In this document: in pieces, positions 1 to 7,221 of the stretch
Numbering within the stretch: the first letter of the stretch is position 1
How the letters are laid out: each line of letters opens with the position of its first letter
NCBI GenBank assembly: GCA_947463975.1
Contig: CANHUW010000032.1
Coordinates: 1 to 12,525 of the forward strand
DNA from: Bacteroidota bacterium
Lineage (GTDB): Bacteria; Bacteroidota; Bacteroidia; Chitinophagales; Chitinophagaceae
DNA: 12,525 nt
Direction: 5' to 3'
Program-made: the position numbers and the translations under genes
Notes under the pieces: model-generated
The model's input: only the letters and a program-made list of their open reading frames with translations
What the model was told of the DNA's origin: nothing
Databases searched by the model: none

Positions 1-216
1 ATCGGCACTACCTATTTTGATTTAGCCAACACCATAAAACAAAGTCCGTATCATATCATCAATGCAAGCATTGGTTTTAAAATGGGCAATATAAATATTC
101 AATATTGGTCAAGAAATCTTACGAATCAAAGATATATCTCTTATGCTTATGACTTTGGCGCTATTCATTTAGGAGACCCTATCACCAATGGATGCAGTAT
201 TGCCATCAAATTTTAA
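1..216 (+). CDS. TonB-dependent receptor, C-terminal fragment
   Basis: The frame is open from base 1 and ends at TAA 214-216, giving 71 residues of a protein that begins outside the window. The fragment has the pattern of the last strands of a TonB-dependent outer-membrane receptor: an alternating beta-strand, then Trp-Ser-Arg-Asn-Leu-Thr-Asn-Gln-Arg-Tyr at residues 36-45 (the usual W-x-x-N-L-T-[DN]-x-x-Y signature), then Gly-Asp-Pro at 58-60 and a terminal Phe, as expected for a barrel recognised by the BAM machinery. Such receptors import siderophores, cobalamin or glycans using TonB energy. The substrate cannot be read from this part. The usual Pro-Arg-x-x-Gly near the end appears here as Asp-Pro-Ile-Thr-Asn-Gly. 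The next gene starts 65 bases later on the same strand, so co-transcription is possible. Confidence 0.75.
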   Translation: MGTTYFDLANTIKQSPYHIINASIGFKMGNINIQYWSRNLTNQRYISYAYDFGAIHLGDPITNGCSIAIKF

Positions 217-281
217 TCCAATTATGAATAAGATGTATTAAATTCATATCCAAAAATTATTAGCCATAAATGAATCAACCT

Positions 282-1613
282 ATGAAAAATAAAATAGCAT
301 TTCTATTAATTTGCTTGATTGCGTATTGCAATGCAAGCCTTAGCCAAGTGTTAACCTTAAAGAATCAAGCCGAAATCATTGACGAGGTTTTGGATGATCG
401 AATCAATCATTTATTACCTAGCTTGATGGAGAAGCATAAAATTGATATGTGGATTATTGTATCTCGTGAATACAACGAAGACCCTATCATTAAAACTTTT
501 TTACCTGCTACATGGTTGAGTGCAAGAAGAAGAACCATCCTTGCATTTTATTATAACCCACAAACTAAACAGTACAAAAAATTAGCTGTTGCAAGATATA
601 AAGTGGGCAATACTATCGAAGGCGCCTGGGATCAAGCTAAATACCCCAATCAATGGGATCAATTAAATCAAATTGTCAATACATTGCAGCCAAGTAGAAT
701 TGGCTTAAACTATTCTACAGATTTTGGACACGCTGATGGATTAGATCTTACGGATTATCAAGAGTTAACAAAGACAGTTAAACTTCCAAAAGGTGCTGCA
801 TTTGTGTCTGCCTCCAATTTAGGCGTGTCTTGGTTAGAAACCAGAACCCAAAGAGAAATGGAGTTCTACACGCAAGTAAATAGTATCACCCATAAAATTA
901 TTGAAGAAGGATTTAGCAGTAAAGTAATTACTCCAGGAGTAACTACTACAGATGATTTGGTTTGGTGGTTTAGACAAAAGCTGAATAATATGGGATTAGA
1001 AACTTGGTTTCATCCTTCTGTGGATGTTCAAAGAAATGATTCTGTAAACTTTGATCATTTAAAAACTTTTTCTAGAGAATTAAGTAATAACCCTACTATT
1101 CTTGCTGGCGATTTATTACATGTTGATTTTGGTATCAAATATTTACGTCTAAATTCAGATATTCAGGAGCACGCATATGTATTAAAGCCAACCGAAACAG
1201 ATGCGCCTGCCTATTTAAAAGAGGGCTTAAAAACAGCCAATAGATTACAAGATATTTTAACCAATAATTTTAAAGAATTTCGATCAGGTAACGACATCTT
1301 AAAAGCTTCATTAGATCAAGCTAAAGCAGAAAATATTGTTGCAAGCATTTATACCCATCCTATTGGATACTATGGACATGCGGCTGGACCAGCCATTGGT
1401 ATGTGGGATATGCAAAATGGTGTACCTGGTAGCGGAGATTATCCATTGTATAAAAATACTTGTTATTCCATTGAATTAAACGCATCTGTATTTATCAAAG
1501 AATGGAATAAAAATGTCCGTTTTATGTTAGAACAAAACGGACATTTTGATGGAAAAAATTTCTACTATATAGATGGAAGACAAACCAGTCTTCATCTAGT
1601 AGGAAGACATTAA
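282..1613 (+). CDS. Exported M24-family metallopeptidase (Xaa-Pro aminopeptidase-like)
   Basis: I chose the ATG at 282, which gives 443 residues and opens directly with a Sec signal peptide (Met-Lys-Asn-Lys, a hydrophobic core, then a probable cut after Leu-Ser-Gln). An in-frame ATG at 270 adds four residues and cannot be excluded. The C-terminal half has the pita-bread M24 fold. Visible metal ligands are Asp282 (His-Val-Asp-Phe-Gly), Asp293, His359, Glu398 (Tyr-Ser-Ile-Glu) and Glu417, with a second catalytic His366 seven residues after the first, the spacing seen in methionine aminopeptidase. The N-terminal half fits the creatinase/prolidase N-domain. Families of this kind remove N-terminal residues, often before proline, and use Mn or Co. 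The signal peptide places this one in the periplasm or envelope. The last segment (Asp-Gly-Arg-Gln-Thr-Ser-Leu-His) is intact. Its end carries a long inverted repeat, described separately. The exact substrate is unknown. Confidence 0.88.
   Translation: MKNKIAFLLICLIAYCNASLSQVLTLKNQAEIIDEVLDDRINHLLPSLMEKHKIDMWIIVSREYNEDPIIKTFLPATWLSARRRTILAFYYNPQTKQYKKLAVARYKVGNTIEGAWDQAKYPNQWDQLNQIVNTLQPSRIGLNYSTDFGHADGLDLTDYQELTKTVKLPKGAAFVSASNLGVSWLETRTQREMEFYTQVNSITHKIIEEGFSSKVITPGVTTTDDLVWWFRQKLNNMGLETWFHPSVDVQRNDSVNFDHLKTFSRELSNNPTILAGDLLHVDFGIKYLRLNSDIQEHAYVLKPTETDAPAYLKEGLKTANRLQDILTNNFKEFRSGNDILKASLDQAKAENIVASIYTHPIGYYGHAAGPAIGMWDMQNGVPGSGDYPLYKNTCYSIELNASVFIKEWNKNVRFMLEQNGHFDGKNFYYIDGRQTSLHLVGRH
1510..1547 (-). 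terminator. Hairpin inside the M24 gene, likely terminator of the DUF885 transcript
   Basis: A perfect 14-base inverted repeat has arms at 1510-1523 and 1534-1547 around a 10-base loop. Read on the minus strand, the stem (core TGTCCG/CGGACA with A4/T4 ends) runs into TTTTTATT. It lies 71 bases beyond the DUF885 stop, so it would end the leftward transcript. It also sits inside codons of the rightward M24 gene, about 65 bases before that gene's stop. The rightward T run is shorter (TTTTG). Confidence 0.6.
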
Positions 1614-1617
1614 TCTA

Positions 1618-3318
1618 CTATTTGTAAAATCTCCATTGACTCTTGTAATCTTGGGTTAGTGGAGATTTTAACAATAAAGCCCTTAGCATTTCAATAGGCA
1701 TATTATTTTCTTTCATTACAGCATCGTTAAATTGCTTCAAGTTCATCTTTCCCGAACCAACCACTTCTTCCTTCAATGCTCTAATTTGTAAAGCACCCAT
1801 CATATAAGCTAATTGGTACAATGGACCATATCCACCAGTAAAAGACCTTCTTACTTCACCTTCAGCATTCGCCCTCTCATGTCCTACTCTATCTACTAAG
1901 AAATCAATACACTCTTGTGGAGACCATTTTTCTAAATGATAGTTTAAAGAGAAGATAATTCTAGCACATCTATGCATTCTCCAAAACAACATACCAATTC
2001 TATCTTCTGCATTTCTTGGAAAACCTTTATCCCATAATTCAAACTCCCAATACAGTGACCAACCTTCAGTCCAAAATGGTGTTTCAAAATTTCTATAACT
2101 CTTATAACGATCATTCATGAAACCTTCTAAATGATGTCCCGCAATTAATTCATGGTGTACCGTAGATCTTGAAAAATGAGGATTATTTCCTCTCATGCTC
2201 ATCAATTTGGCATCATCATCCATCTCATCTGTTGGATAAGAGATCATTAAAGTTTCTCCACCTAAAAAGAAGGGACTCACTAATTGTTGCTTAGGCGTCA
2301 TCATGATCATCCTCCATGTTTCTTCAGCCAATGGCGGTATCGTAATCATATCATTCTTCTTGATAAAATCAATAGACTGATTGTATAAATCCATGATCAT
2401 TTCTGGTTGTTTACCCACAGGCACATAAGTATTCTTCACTTTTTCTAAAGCCGCTTTCCAATTATCACCAAATCCCAACTCTCTGGAAGCTCTTAACATC
2501 TCTTTATCACACCAAGCAAATTCTTTCTCTGCTATTTTAATTAACTCTTGAGCATTGTAAGGTATAAAAGCATTGTGCAAAGAAGTCTCAATTGCTTCGG
2601 CGCCAATAGGATTACCTACAATACCTGACTTATCCGATTTTTGATTAGAAGAAGCATCGGTCTTTTTTACAATTGCTTGCTGGTAAAGATCAAAAGAACT
2701 ATCTAATCTTTTTAAAGATTGTACAGTCCACCAGCTGTACATTGGGTCGTAACCATTGTAAAAATCATTGATTGATTTTAAAGCTTTTTTGTATCCTCTG
2801 ATGGTTCTAGTAATATGCATAGCAGATGGCTTAGCAAGATTTGCTGATTGATCTAAATCAGCTATTTTTTGTTGAATCTCTTTAGATAATTTATTCCAAC
2901 TTAATGCAGTTTTTTCTGCATCTATATTAGCACCTCTTCTTCTTGCCTTTTCTTGTGTATAAAGAATTGAGGCAAAATCAACCCAATTCTTAGCAGTTTG
3001 ATAATTAGCCTCTTCCATACTTAAATCGTTTAAATTAGCTTCTAACTGATTTTTAAACAATAAATAATCTACCTTATCCGACTGAGATAAAGATTTAAAA
3101 GGCAATTCCTTGATTTTATTTAAATACTCATTATAAAAAGATTGCATCCTGCCTCTTTTTTCTGGAGACATATCAATTACATAGAATCGCTCTAACGATC
3201 CTTTATCAGCCTGAAAATGTTGTAAAATTTGTGGCATTTTATCTTGCGCATTCAAAGTGTTTTGAAGAAACATCAATGCACAAAGCAGCAGGACGATTTT
3301 GTTAAAATGGTTTTTCAT
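1618..3318 (-). CDS. Exported DUF885-family metallopeptidase
   Basis: This 566-residue protein begins with a Sec signal peptide (Met-Lys-Asn-His, a hydrophobic core, cut after Leu-Asn-Ala-Gln near residue 25) and has no other membrane segment. The DUF885 signature is present at 388-397 as His-His-Glu-Leu-Ile-Ala-Gly-His-His-Leu, with probable zinc ligands His389 and His395 and catalytic Glu390. A second signature, Trp-Thr-Glu-Gly-Trp at 416-420, supplies the probable third ligand Glu418. The C-terminal Gly-Gly-Tyr-Gly-Pro-Leu-Tyr-Gln region is also typical. DUF885 proteins are thought to be metallopeptidases, but substrates are mostly unassigned. The length is normal for the family. The usual Pro in the HEaiPGHH motif is Ala393 here, and the following Gln is Glu398. 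It starts 6 bases after the stop of the O-antigen-ligase-like gene, so the two are very probably one operon. It converges on the M24 gene with a 4-base gap. Confidence 0.88.
   Translation of the reverse strand: MKNHFNKIVLLLCALMFLQNTLNAQDKMPQILQHFQADKGSLERFYVIDMSPEKRGRMQSFYNEYLNKIKELPFKSLSQSDKVDYLLFKNQLEANLNDLSMEEANYQTAKNWVDFASILYTQEKARRRGANIDAEKTALSWNKLSKEIQQKIADLDQSANLAKPSAMHITRTIRGYKKALKSINDFYNGYDPMYSWWTVQSLKRLDSSFDLYQQAIVKKTDASSNQKSDKSGIVGNPIGAEAIETSLHNAFIPYNAQELIKIAEKEFAWCDKEMLRASRELGFGDNWKAALEKVKNTYVPVGKQPEMIMDLYNQSIDFIKKNDMITIPPLAEETWRMIMMTPKQQLVSPFFLGGETLMISYPTDEMDDDAKLMSMRGNNPHFSRSTVHHELIAGHHLEGFMNDRYKSYRNFETPFWTEGWSLYWEFELWDKGFPRNAEDRIGMLFWRMHRCARIIFSLNYHLEKWSPQECIDFLVDRVGHERANAEGEVRRSFTGGYGPLYQLAYMMGALQIRALKEEVVGSGKMNLKQFNDAVMKENNMPIEMLRALLLKSPLTQDYKSQWRFYK
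1625..1670 (+). terminator. Hairpin inside the DUF885 gene, likely terminator of the M24 transcript
   Basis: A perfect 11-base inverted repeat has arms at 1625-1635 and 1660-1670, extendable inward by a G-U and a T-A pair, around a loop of about 20 bases. On the plus strand the distal arm ends in ATTTTA. The hairpin begins 12 bases after the M24 stop, the expected place for its terminator, and lies inside the last codons of the convergent DUF885 gene. The long loop and short T run make it weaker than the minus-strand hairpin nearby. Confidence 0.5.
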
Positions 3319-3324
3319 TTGATT

Positions 3325-5661
3325 TTATTTACAATTTTGTGATATATAAGCATCTACCCCAGCAAATTTTTTTGACTTAGCAGCATATAAAGATTCGCAA
3401 GCTTTAGGCTTATTATTTAATGCAATATAGCTCATTGCCATAAAAAATTCAGACTTACCAGTATTGGCAGCAGGTAGTTTGGTTGCTTTATCAAAATAGA
3501 CAACCGCATTATTAAATTCTTTTGCAGTATAATAGCAAATACCTACATTTTCGTAATGCGTGTAATTATTGGGATCTGAAGCAATGGCTTTTATATAGAA
3601 TTGCGCAGCTTTAATATAATTACCCTTCACGAATGCTTGTGATCCTTGTGCTGCATAATCTACAATAACGGTATTCTTTAAAGCCAGATTTCCAGATCTT
3701 GCAAAAACATTGATTACATTTTTAAACAAAGCTGTATCAGCTGGATAAGTTTTAATGGCGCTATCCAATAAGCTATTTAAATGCGCATCCGTCCCATTTT
3801 TAGCCTCATACATGCCCAACAAGTATTGATTCCATGCTTCTCCACTTGGTCTGTATTTATTATATAGATTAAAAGCTTTTTGAATTTCAACAGTGTCTTT
3901 TTGTTTAGCTGCAGCAAAAATTACATTCTTATAATAACTGGTTGCTCTTGGCCAATTGTAAAAAGCCCTCTTTGCATAATAAGATACACTATCAAATTTT
4001 TGTTGTGCAGCAAACACTGCTGTTCTAATAAAATCGTTGTAGTGTAAACTTGGGTTTACGTTATCACTCTCTCTTAATAATTTTAGCGCTTCATCATAGT
4101 GCTTATCTCTAAATTCGTATCTAGCTATTAAAGCGGGGATGGGCAATGTAGAAGTAGATAAATTAGGAATGGAAGGCAAGCCTTCTTTCACTTCATTTAA
4201 ATCCATTTTAGGATCAGCATCAATTTCCCCCATCACATATTTCTGCACCTTTAAAGAATCATAGGTAATTTTAGCAATATAAATGGATGGAATCATCAAT
4301 ACAAAAGCAATAAACAAATACAAATTTGGAAACCAAGGTTTTTTTGAATGATTAGGGATGGATTTCAAGTGCCCTAATGGTATCCATACTAAAGCTGCAG
4401 AAATCGCTAACATCGTTTGCATGGCAGTTCTTTCTGCTGGGAAGTTTAAGAATGCATCCACAGCATAACAGGTGACTGCCATAAAACTAATGGTTGCAGG
4501 TAGATGAAAGGCTTTTGCGTCTTTATTTCGCCAAATAGTAAAGGCATATATAGGAAATAGCAAGAACATCAAACCAAAACAGATCCCGCCTACTATTCCT
4601 AAATCTGCAAACATCTCTAAGAAATCATTATGAGAATGGTAAGGGACAAATAAATCATTGGTAAACTCTTTCTCATAAGGTATGGAGGCTAATTTCCAGT
4701 TACCATACCCTGCACCCATCAATGGATGCTTGGTCGCATAATCAAAAGCCCCTTCCCATAGATGTAAACGACCACTAGATGCATTGTTTTCTAATTTGAT
4801 TGATTGAATTCTTGCTGTTACTGCACCATTCATCATGGACTCTTCTGCCGTATCTGTCGCATTCGCAATGATTAAATTAGAAATGAAAAATGCCAATACT
4901 ACAGGTAAAATAAAAAAAAATATTCTTCCCAATGATGCTTTAATATCCTTTTTGTCTCTAAAATAGATCGTAGTTACGGAGAAAATGATGATGATAATTG
5001 CTAGTCCTACAAAAGTAGATCTTGTACTCAAAAGAAATAATGCAATTGTACCAAGTAATAATATAAAAGAACATAAAAATCGAACTAAGATTTTACTTCT
5101 TATAATAATCCAAATTAGAAAAGGAAACTTAATCAATAGACTTGCCGCCATAACGTTCTTATTCCCATGATTCCCAGTAATACTTCCAATACTTGGATCA
5201 AAATTGATTTTAACATTATTATTAAATGTTGAAATCACATAAATAGCATCATACAATAAAATAAAACCGACAATATAAGCTACAATATTAAATACCTTTT
5301 CTACATCCTGCTTATAAAACAAAATAGAGACATTAATGAAAATAATATAAGTGGTAATTAGCCTTGCAAGCGTAACCAAAGTCTCAGTTGGATTGAGTGC
5401 ATAAAAATAAGAGCCTATTGCCCAGATAACTAATGCACTGAAAAAGAGAGAGAATTTGTAGCTATAAATTGCTTGAATAGCTTCTGAATAGGTTGATTTA
5501 TGGAATAATATATATCCAAGTACTACTAAATCTAACACACTGGAATACAACCACTGTGCTCCCATTACATCCGCCCCACCTAAATCAGGGATAAAATGAA
5601 CCAACAAATACAATAATGTAAATAAATTAGTGCCCATAGAAAGAGAAACTTGCCTAGCCAT
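3325..5661 (-). CDS. O-antigen ligase family membrane protein with C-terminal TPR domain
   Basis: The protein has 778 residues. Residues about 10-430 are a polytopic inner-membrane domain with roughly ten hydrophobic segments, followed by another near 445-463. It matches the Wzy/O-antigen ligase superfamily: Gly-Asn-His-Gly-Asn-Lys-Asn near 163, Ser-Thr-Arg-Ser at 212-215, then a periplasmic loop (about 265-350) with Ser-Gly-Arg-Leu at 296-299, His-Pro-Leu-Met-Gly-Ala-Gly-Tyr-Gly-Asn-Trp and His-Ser-His-Asn-Asp-Phe-Leu-Glu at 342-349. The loop Arg and His are typical catalytic or lipid-binding positions. Residues about 505-770 are soluble and helical with TPR-like repeats, clearest at 675-755. 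Relatives attach or polymerise lipid-linked glycans (LPS ligation, capsule polymerisation) or transfer glycans to proteins; the sequence does not decide which. No glycosyltransferase or flippase genes are nearby. It heads a two-gene unit with the DUF885 peptidase. Confidence 0.85.
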   Translation of the reverse strand: MARQVSLSMGTNLFTLLYLLVHFIPDLGGADVMGAQWLYSSVLDLVVLGYILFHKSTYSEAIQAIYSYKFSLFFSALVIWAIGSYFYALNPTETLVTLARLITTYIIFINVSILFYKQDVEKVFNIVAYIVGFILLYDAIYVISTFNNNVKINFDPSIGSITGNHGNKNVMAASLLIKFPFLIWIIIRSKILVRFLCSFILLLGTIALFLLSTRSTFVGLAIIIIIFSVTTIYFRDKKDIKASLGRIFFFILPVVLAFFISNLIIANATDTAEESMMNGAVTARIQSIKLENNASSGRLHLWEGAFDYATKHPLMGAGYGNWKLASIPYEKEFTNDLFVPYHSHNDFLEMFADLGIVGGICFGLMFLLFPIYAFTIWRNKDAKAFHLPATISFMAVTCYAVDAFLNFPAERTAMQTMLAISAALVWIPLGHLKSIPNHSKKPWFPNLYLFIAFVLMIPSIYIAKITYDSLKVQKYVMGEIDADPKMDLNEVKEGLPSIPNLSTSTLPIPALIARYEFRDKHYDEALKLLRESDNVNPSLHYNDFIRTAVFAAQQKFDSVSYYAKRAFYNWPRATSYYKNVIFAAAKQKDTVEIQKAFNLYNKYRPSGEAWNQYLLGMYEAKNGTDAHLNSLLDSAIKTYPADTALFKNVINVFARSGNLALKNTVIVDYAAQGSQAFVKGNYIKAAQFYIKAIASDPNNYTHYENVGICYYTAKEFNNAVVYFDKATKLPAANTGKSEFFMAMSYIALNNKPKACESLYAAKSKKFAGVDAYISQNCK

Positions 5662-5751
5662 ATACTCATCTAGATTTATTAAGTAAATATACTATTAAAA
5701 CCAGGCTTGGTTTGCACAATTTTAAATAAATTAGGGCCTAATAAAACAACT

Positions 5752-7221
5752 ATGAGAAAAACAATTGGCCTATTGAGTCTATTATGTATTGGATTAGCAA
5801 ATAATTGTATTGCTCAGGCAAAACAAGAGTGGAATTCCATTTTTGCAAAAATCAATAAAGAAGTGCTAGAACATTCAAATGCATATACCTCTTTAAAAAT
5901 TGCTTCAGAAACTATTGGTCACCGATTAACAGGATCAGAGAATGGTAAAAAAGCAGAAGAATTTACTTACAATTTGCTCAAGTCTTATGGCTTTAGCAAT
6001 GTTCGCTACCAACCTTTTGAAGTAGAAAGTTGGAGCAGAGGTACTTTGAATGTACAAATAGGATCAAGCTTGGATAAATTAAAAACGTTTAAATCTGTAG
6101 CATTAGCTCACTCACCAGTGGCTAGTGATGTTCGTTTAGAATTGGTGGATATGGGTAATGGAGTAGAAGATGATTACTTAGCAGCCCCCGAAAAAGTGAA
6201 AGGTAAAATTGCCCTGGTTTATTTAGGCACCCTTCCTGGATCAAAAGCAGGAACACCTAGTTTACATCGTTCAGAAAAGACAGCTATCGCAACAAAATAT
6301 GGTGCAAAAGGTATTATTGTCATTAATACTGCAGCCAATGGCGTTCTACTTACTGGCACCGCATCTGTAACAGGTAAATTAATTCCTATCCCTGCAGTAT
6401 GTGTGGGTAAAGAAGATGGCATGGAATTAAAAGCAAAAATACAAAACGGTCCGTTGTATAGTCATATTCAAATGACCAACCATTCAGGTTTAATCAAAGC
6501 TAGAAATGTGATTGCCACCATCAATGGTTCAAGTATTGCAAAAGAAAAAATTGTGGTAGGTGGACATTTGGATAGTTGGGATTTAGCCACAGGTGCAATG
6601 GACAATGGCATTGGCTCTTTTTCAGTGTTAGACATGGCAAGAACTTTTAAAGCCTTAAAATTGCAACCTGAAAGAACCATTGACTTTGTGATGTTCATGG
6701 GAGAAGAAGAAGGATTATTAGGATCGAGAGCCTATGTGGATGAAGCTATTAAAGATAAAAGCATTGATCAAATTAGATACATGTTAAATTATGATATGAC
6801 CAATGATCCAAAGGGATACCATACGAGTGATGCAGATAGTAAAGAATTATTTGAATCAATTGGAAAAATAGCGAACCAATTAGATAGCAATTTTAAAAAT
6901 ACTTTCTCCGTAGGTGCTGGTTTACATAGCGATCACCAACCATTTATGTTACATGGTGTTCCTACAGGCGGAGGCGCTGGTGGTTCTTTGCCTAAAGGCG
7001 CAGGCCCATGTTATCATGCAGACTGTGATGTATTTAGTTTAGTAGAAGACAAGGGTATGAGAAATACCGTTCGTTTTAATACCATGTTACTATATGGTGT
7101 TGCAGATTCAAAAGAATTAAAAGCGAAGCATTTCACAGACGAAGAAACAAGATTATTTTTAATCAAGAATAATTTAAAAGAACCATTAACTATTGCAGGT
7201 GAATGGCGCTGGAAAGATTAA
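5752..7221 (+). CDS. Exported M28-family metallopeptidase (carboxypeptidase Q-like)
   Basis: The ATG at 5752 gives 489 residues opening with a signal peptide (Met-Arg-Lys, hydrophobic core, cut near Cys-Ile-Ala-Gln). A TTG 45 bases upstream stays in frame but would put 15 polar residues before the signal, so I rejected it. A protease-associated insert spans about 130-245. The M28 zinc site is complete: His272 (Gly-Gly-His-Leu-Asp-Ser-Trp-Asp), bridging Asp284 (Ala-Met-Asp-Asn-Gly), catalytic Glu318 and ligand Glu319 (Gly-Glu-Glu-Glu-Gly-Leu-Leu-Gly-Ser), Asp348 (Asn-Tyr-Asp-Met) and His422 (Cys-Tyr-His-Ala-Asp). The HLDSWD...GAMD segment and the PA domain resemble carboxypeptidase Q/PGCP, a dipeptidase, so a periplasmic exopeptidase is likely. 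TTGGTTTG at 5707-5714 resembles a Bacteroidota -7 box about 38 bases before the start, but no -33 partner is evident. It converges on the oxidoreductase gene and overlaps it by four bases. Confidence 0.9.
   Translation: MRKTIGLLSLLCIGLANNCIAQAKQEWNSIFAKINKEVLEHSNAYTSLKIASETIGHRLTGSENGKKAEEFTYNLLKSYGFSNVRYQPFEVESWSRGTLNVQIGSSLDKLKTFKSVALAHSPVASDVRLELVDMGNGVEDDYLAAPEKVKGKIALVYLGTLPGSKAGTPSLHRSEKTAIATKYGAKGIIVINTAANGVLLTGTASVTGKLIPIPAVCVGKEDGMELKAKIQNGPLYSHIQMTNHSGLIKARNVIATINGSSIAKEKIVVGGHLDSWDLATGAMDNGIGSFSVLDMARTFKALKLQPERTIDFVMFMGEEEGLLGSRAYVDEAIKDKSIDQIRYMLNYDMTNDPKGYHTSDADSKELFESIGKIANQLDSNFKNTFSVGAGLHSDHQPFMLHGVPTGGGAGGSLPKGAGPCYHADCDVFSLVEDKGMRNTVRFNTMLLYGVADSKELKAKHFTDEETRLFLIKNNLKEPLTIAGEWRWKD

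Noticed and set aside
223..248. Inverted repeat of 7 bases (TATGAAT/ATTCATA) after the TonB receptor stop
   Set aside because: The stem is nearly all A-T, the loop is 12 bases, and no T run follows, so it is weak as a terminator in this AT-rich spacer.
3325..4150. Possible repeat array in the C-terminal part of the O-antigen-ligase-like gene
   Set aside because: The periodicity is at the level of TPR protein helices; I see no DNA-level tandem repeat.
4985..5170. Open frame of 61 codons on the plus strand
   Set aside because: It lies entirely antisense to the membrane domain of the O-antigen-ligase-like gene, and its composition is what the complement of hydrophobic codons gives.
6219..6698. 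Two open frames on the minus strand (6219-6422 and 6468-6698)
   Set aside because: Both are antisense to the well-supported M28 gene and show no domain, signal or start context of their own.
7054..7068. Small hairpin GGTAT/ATACC in the M28 gene, considered as a minus-strand terminator for the oxidoreductase gene
   Set aside because: The stem is only 5 bases and the minus-strand sequence after it is not a proper T run.
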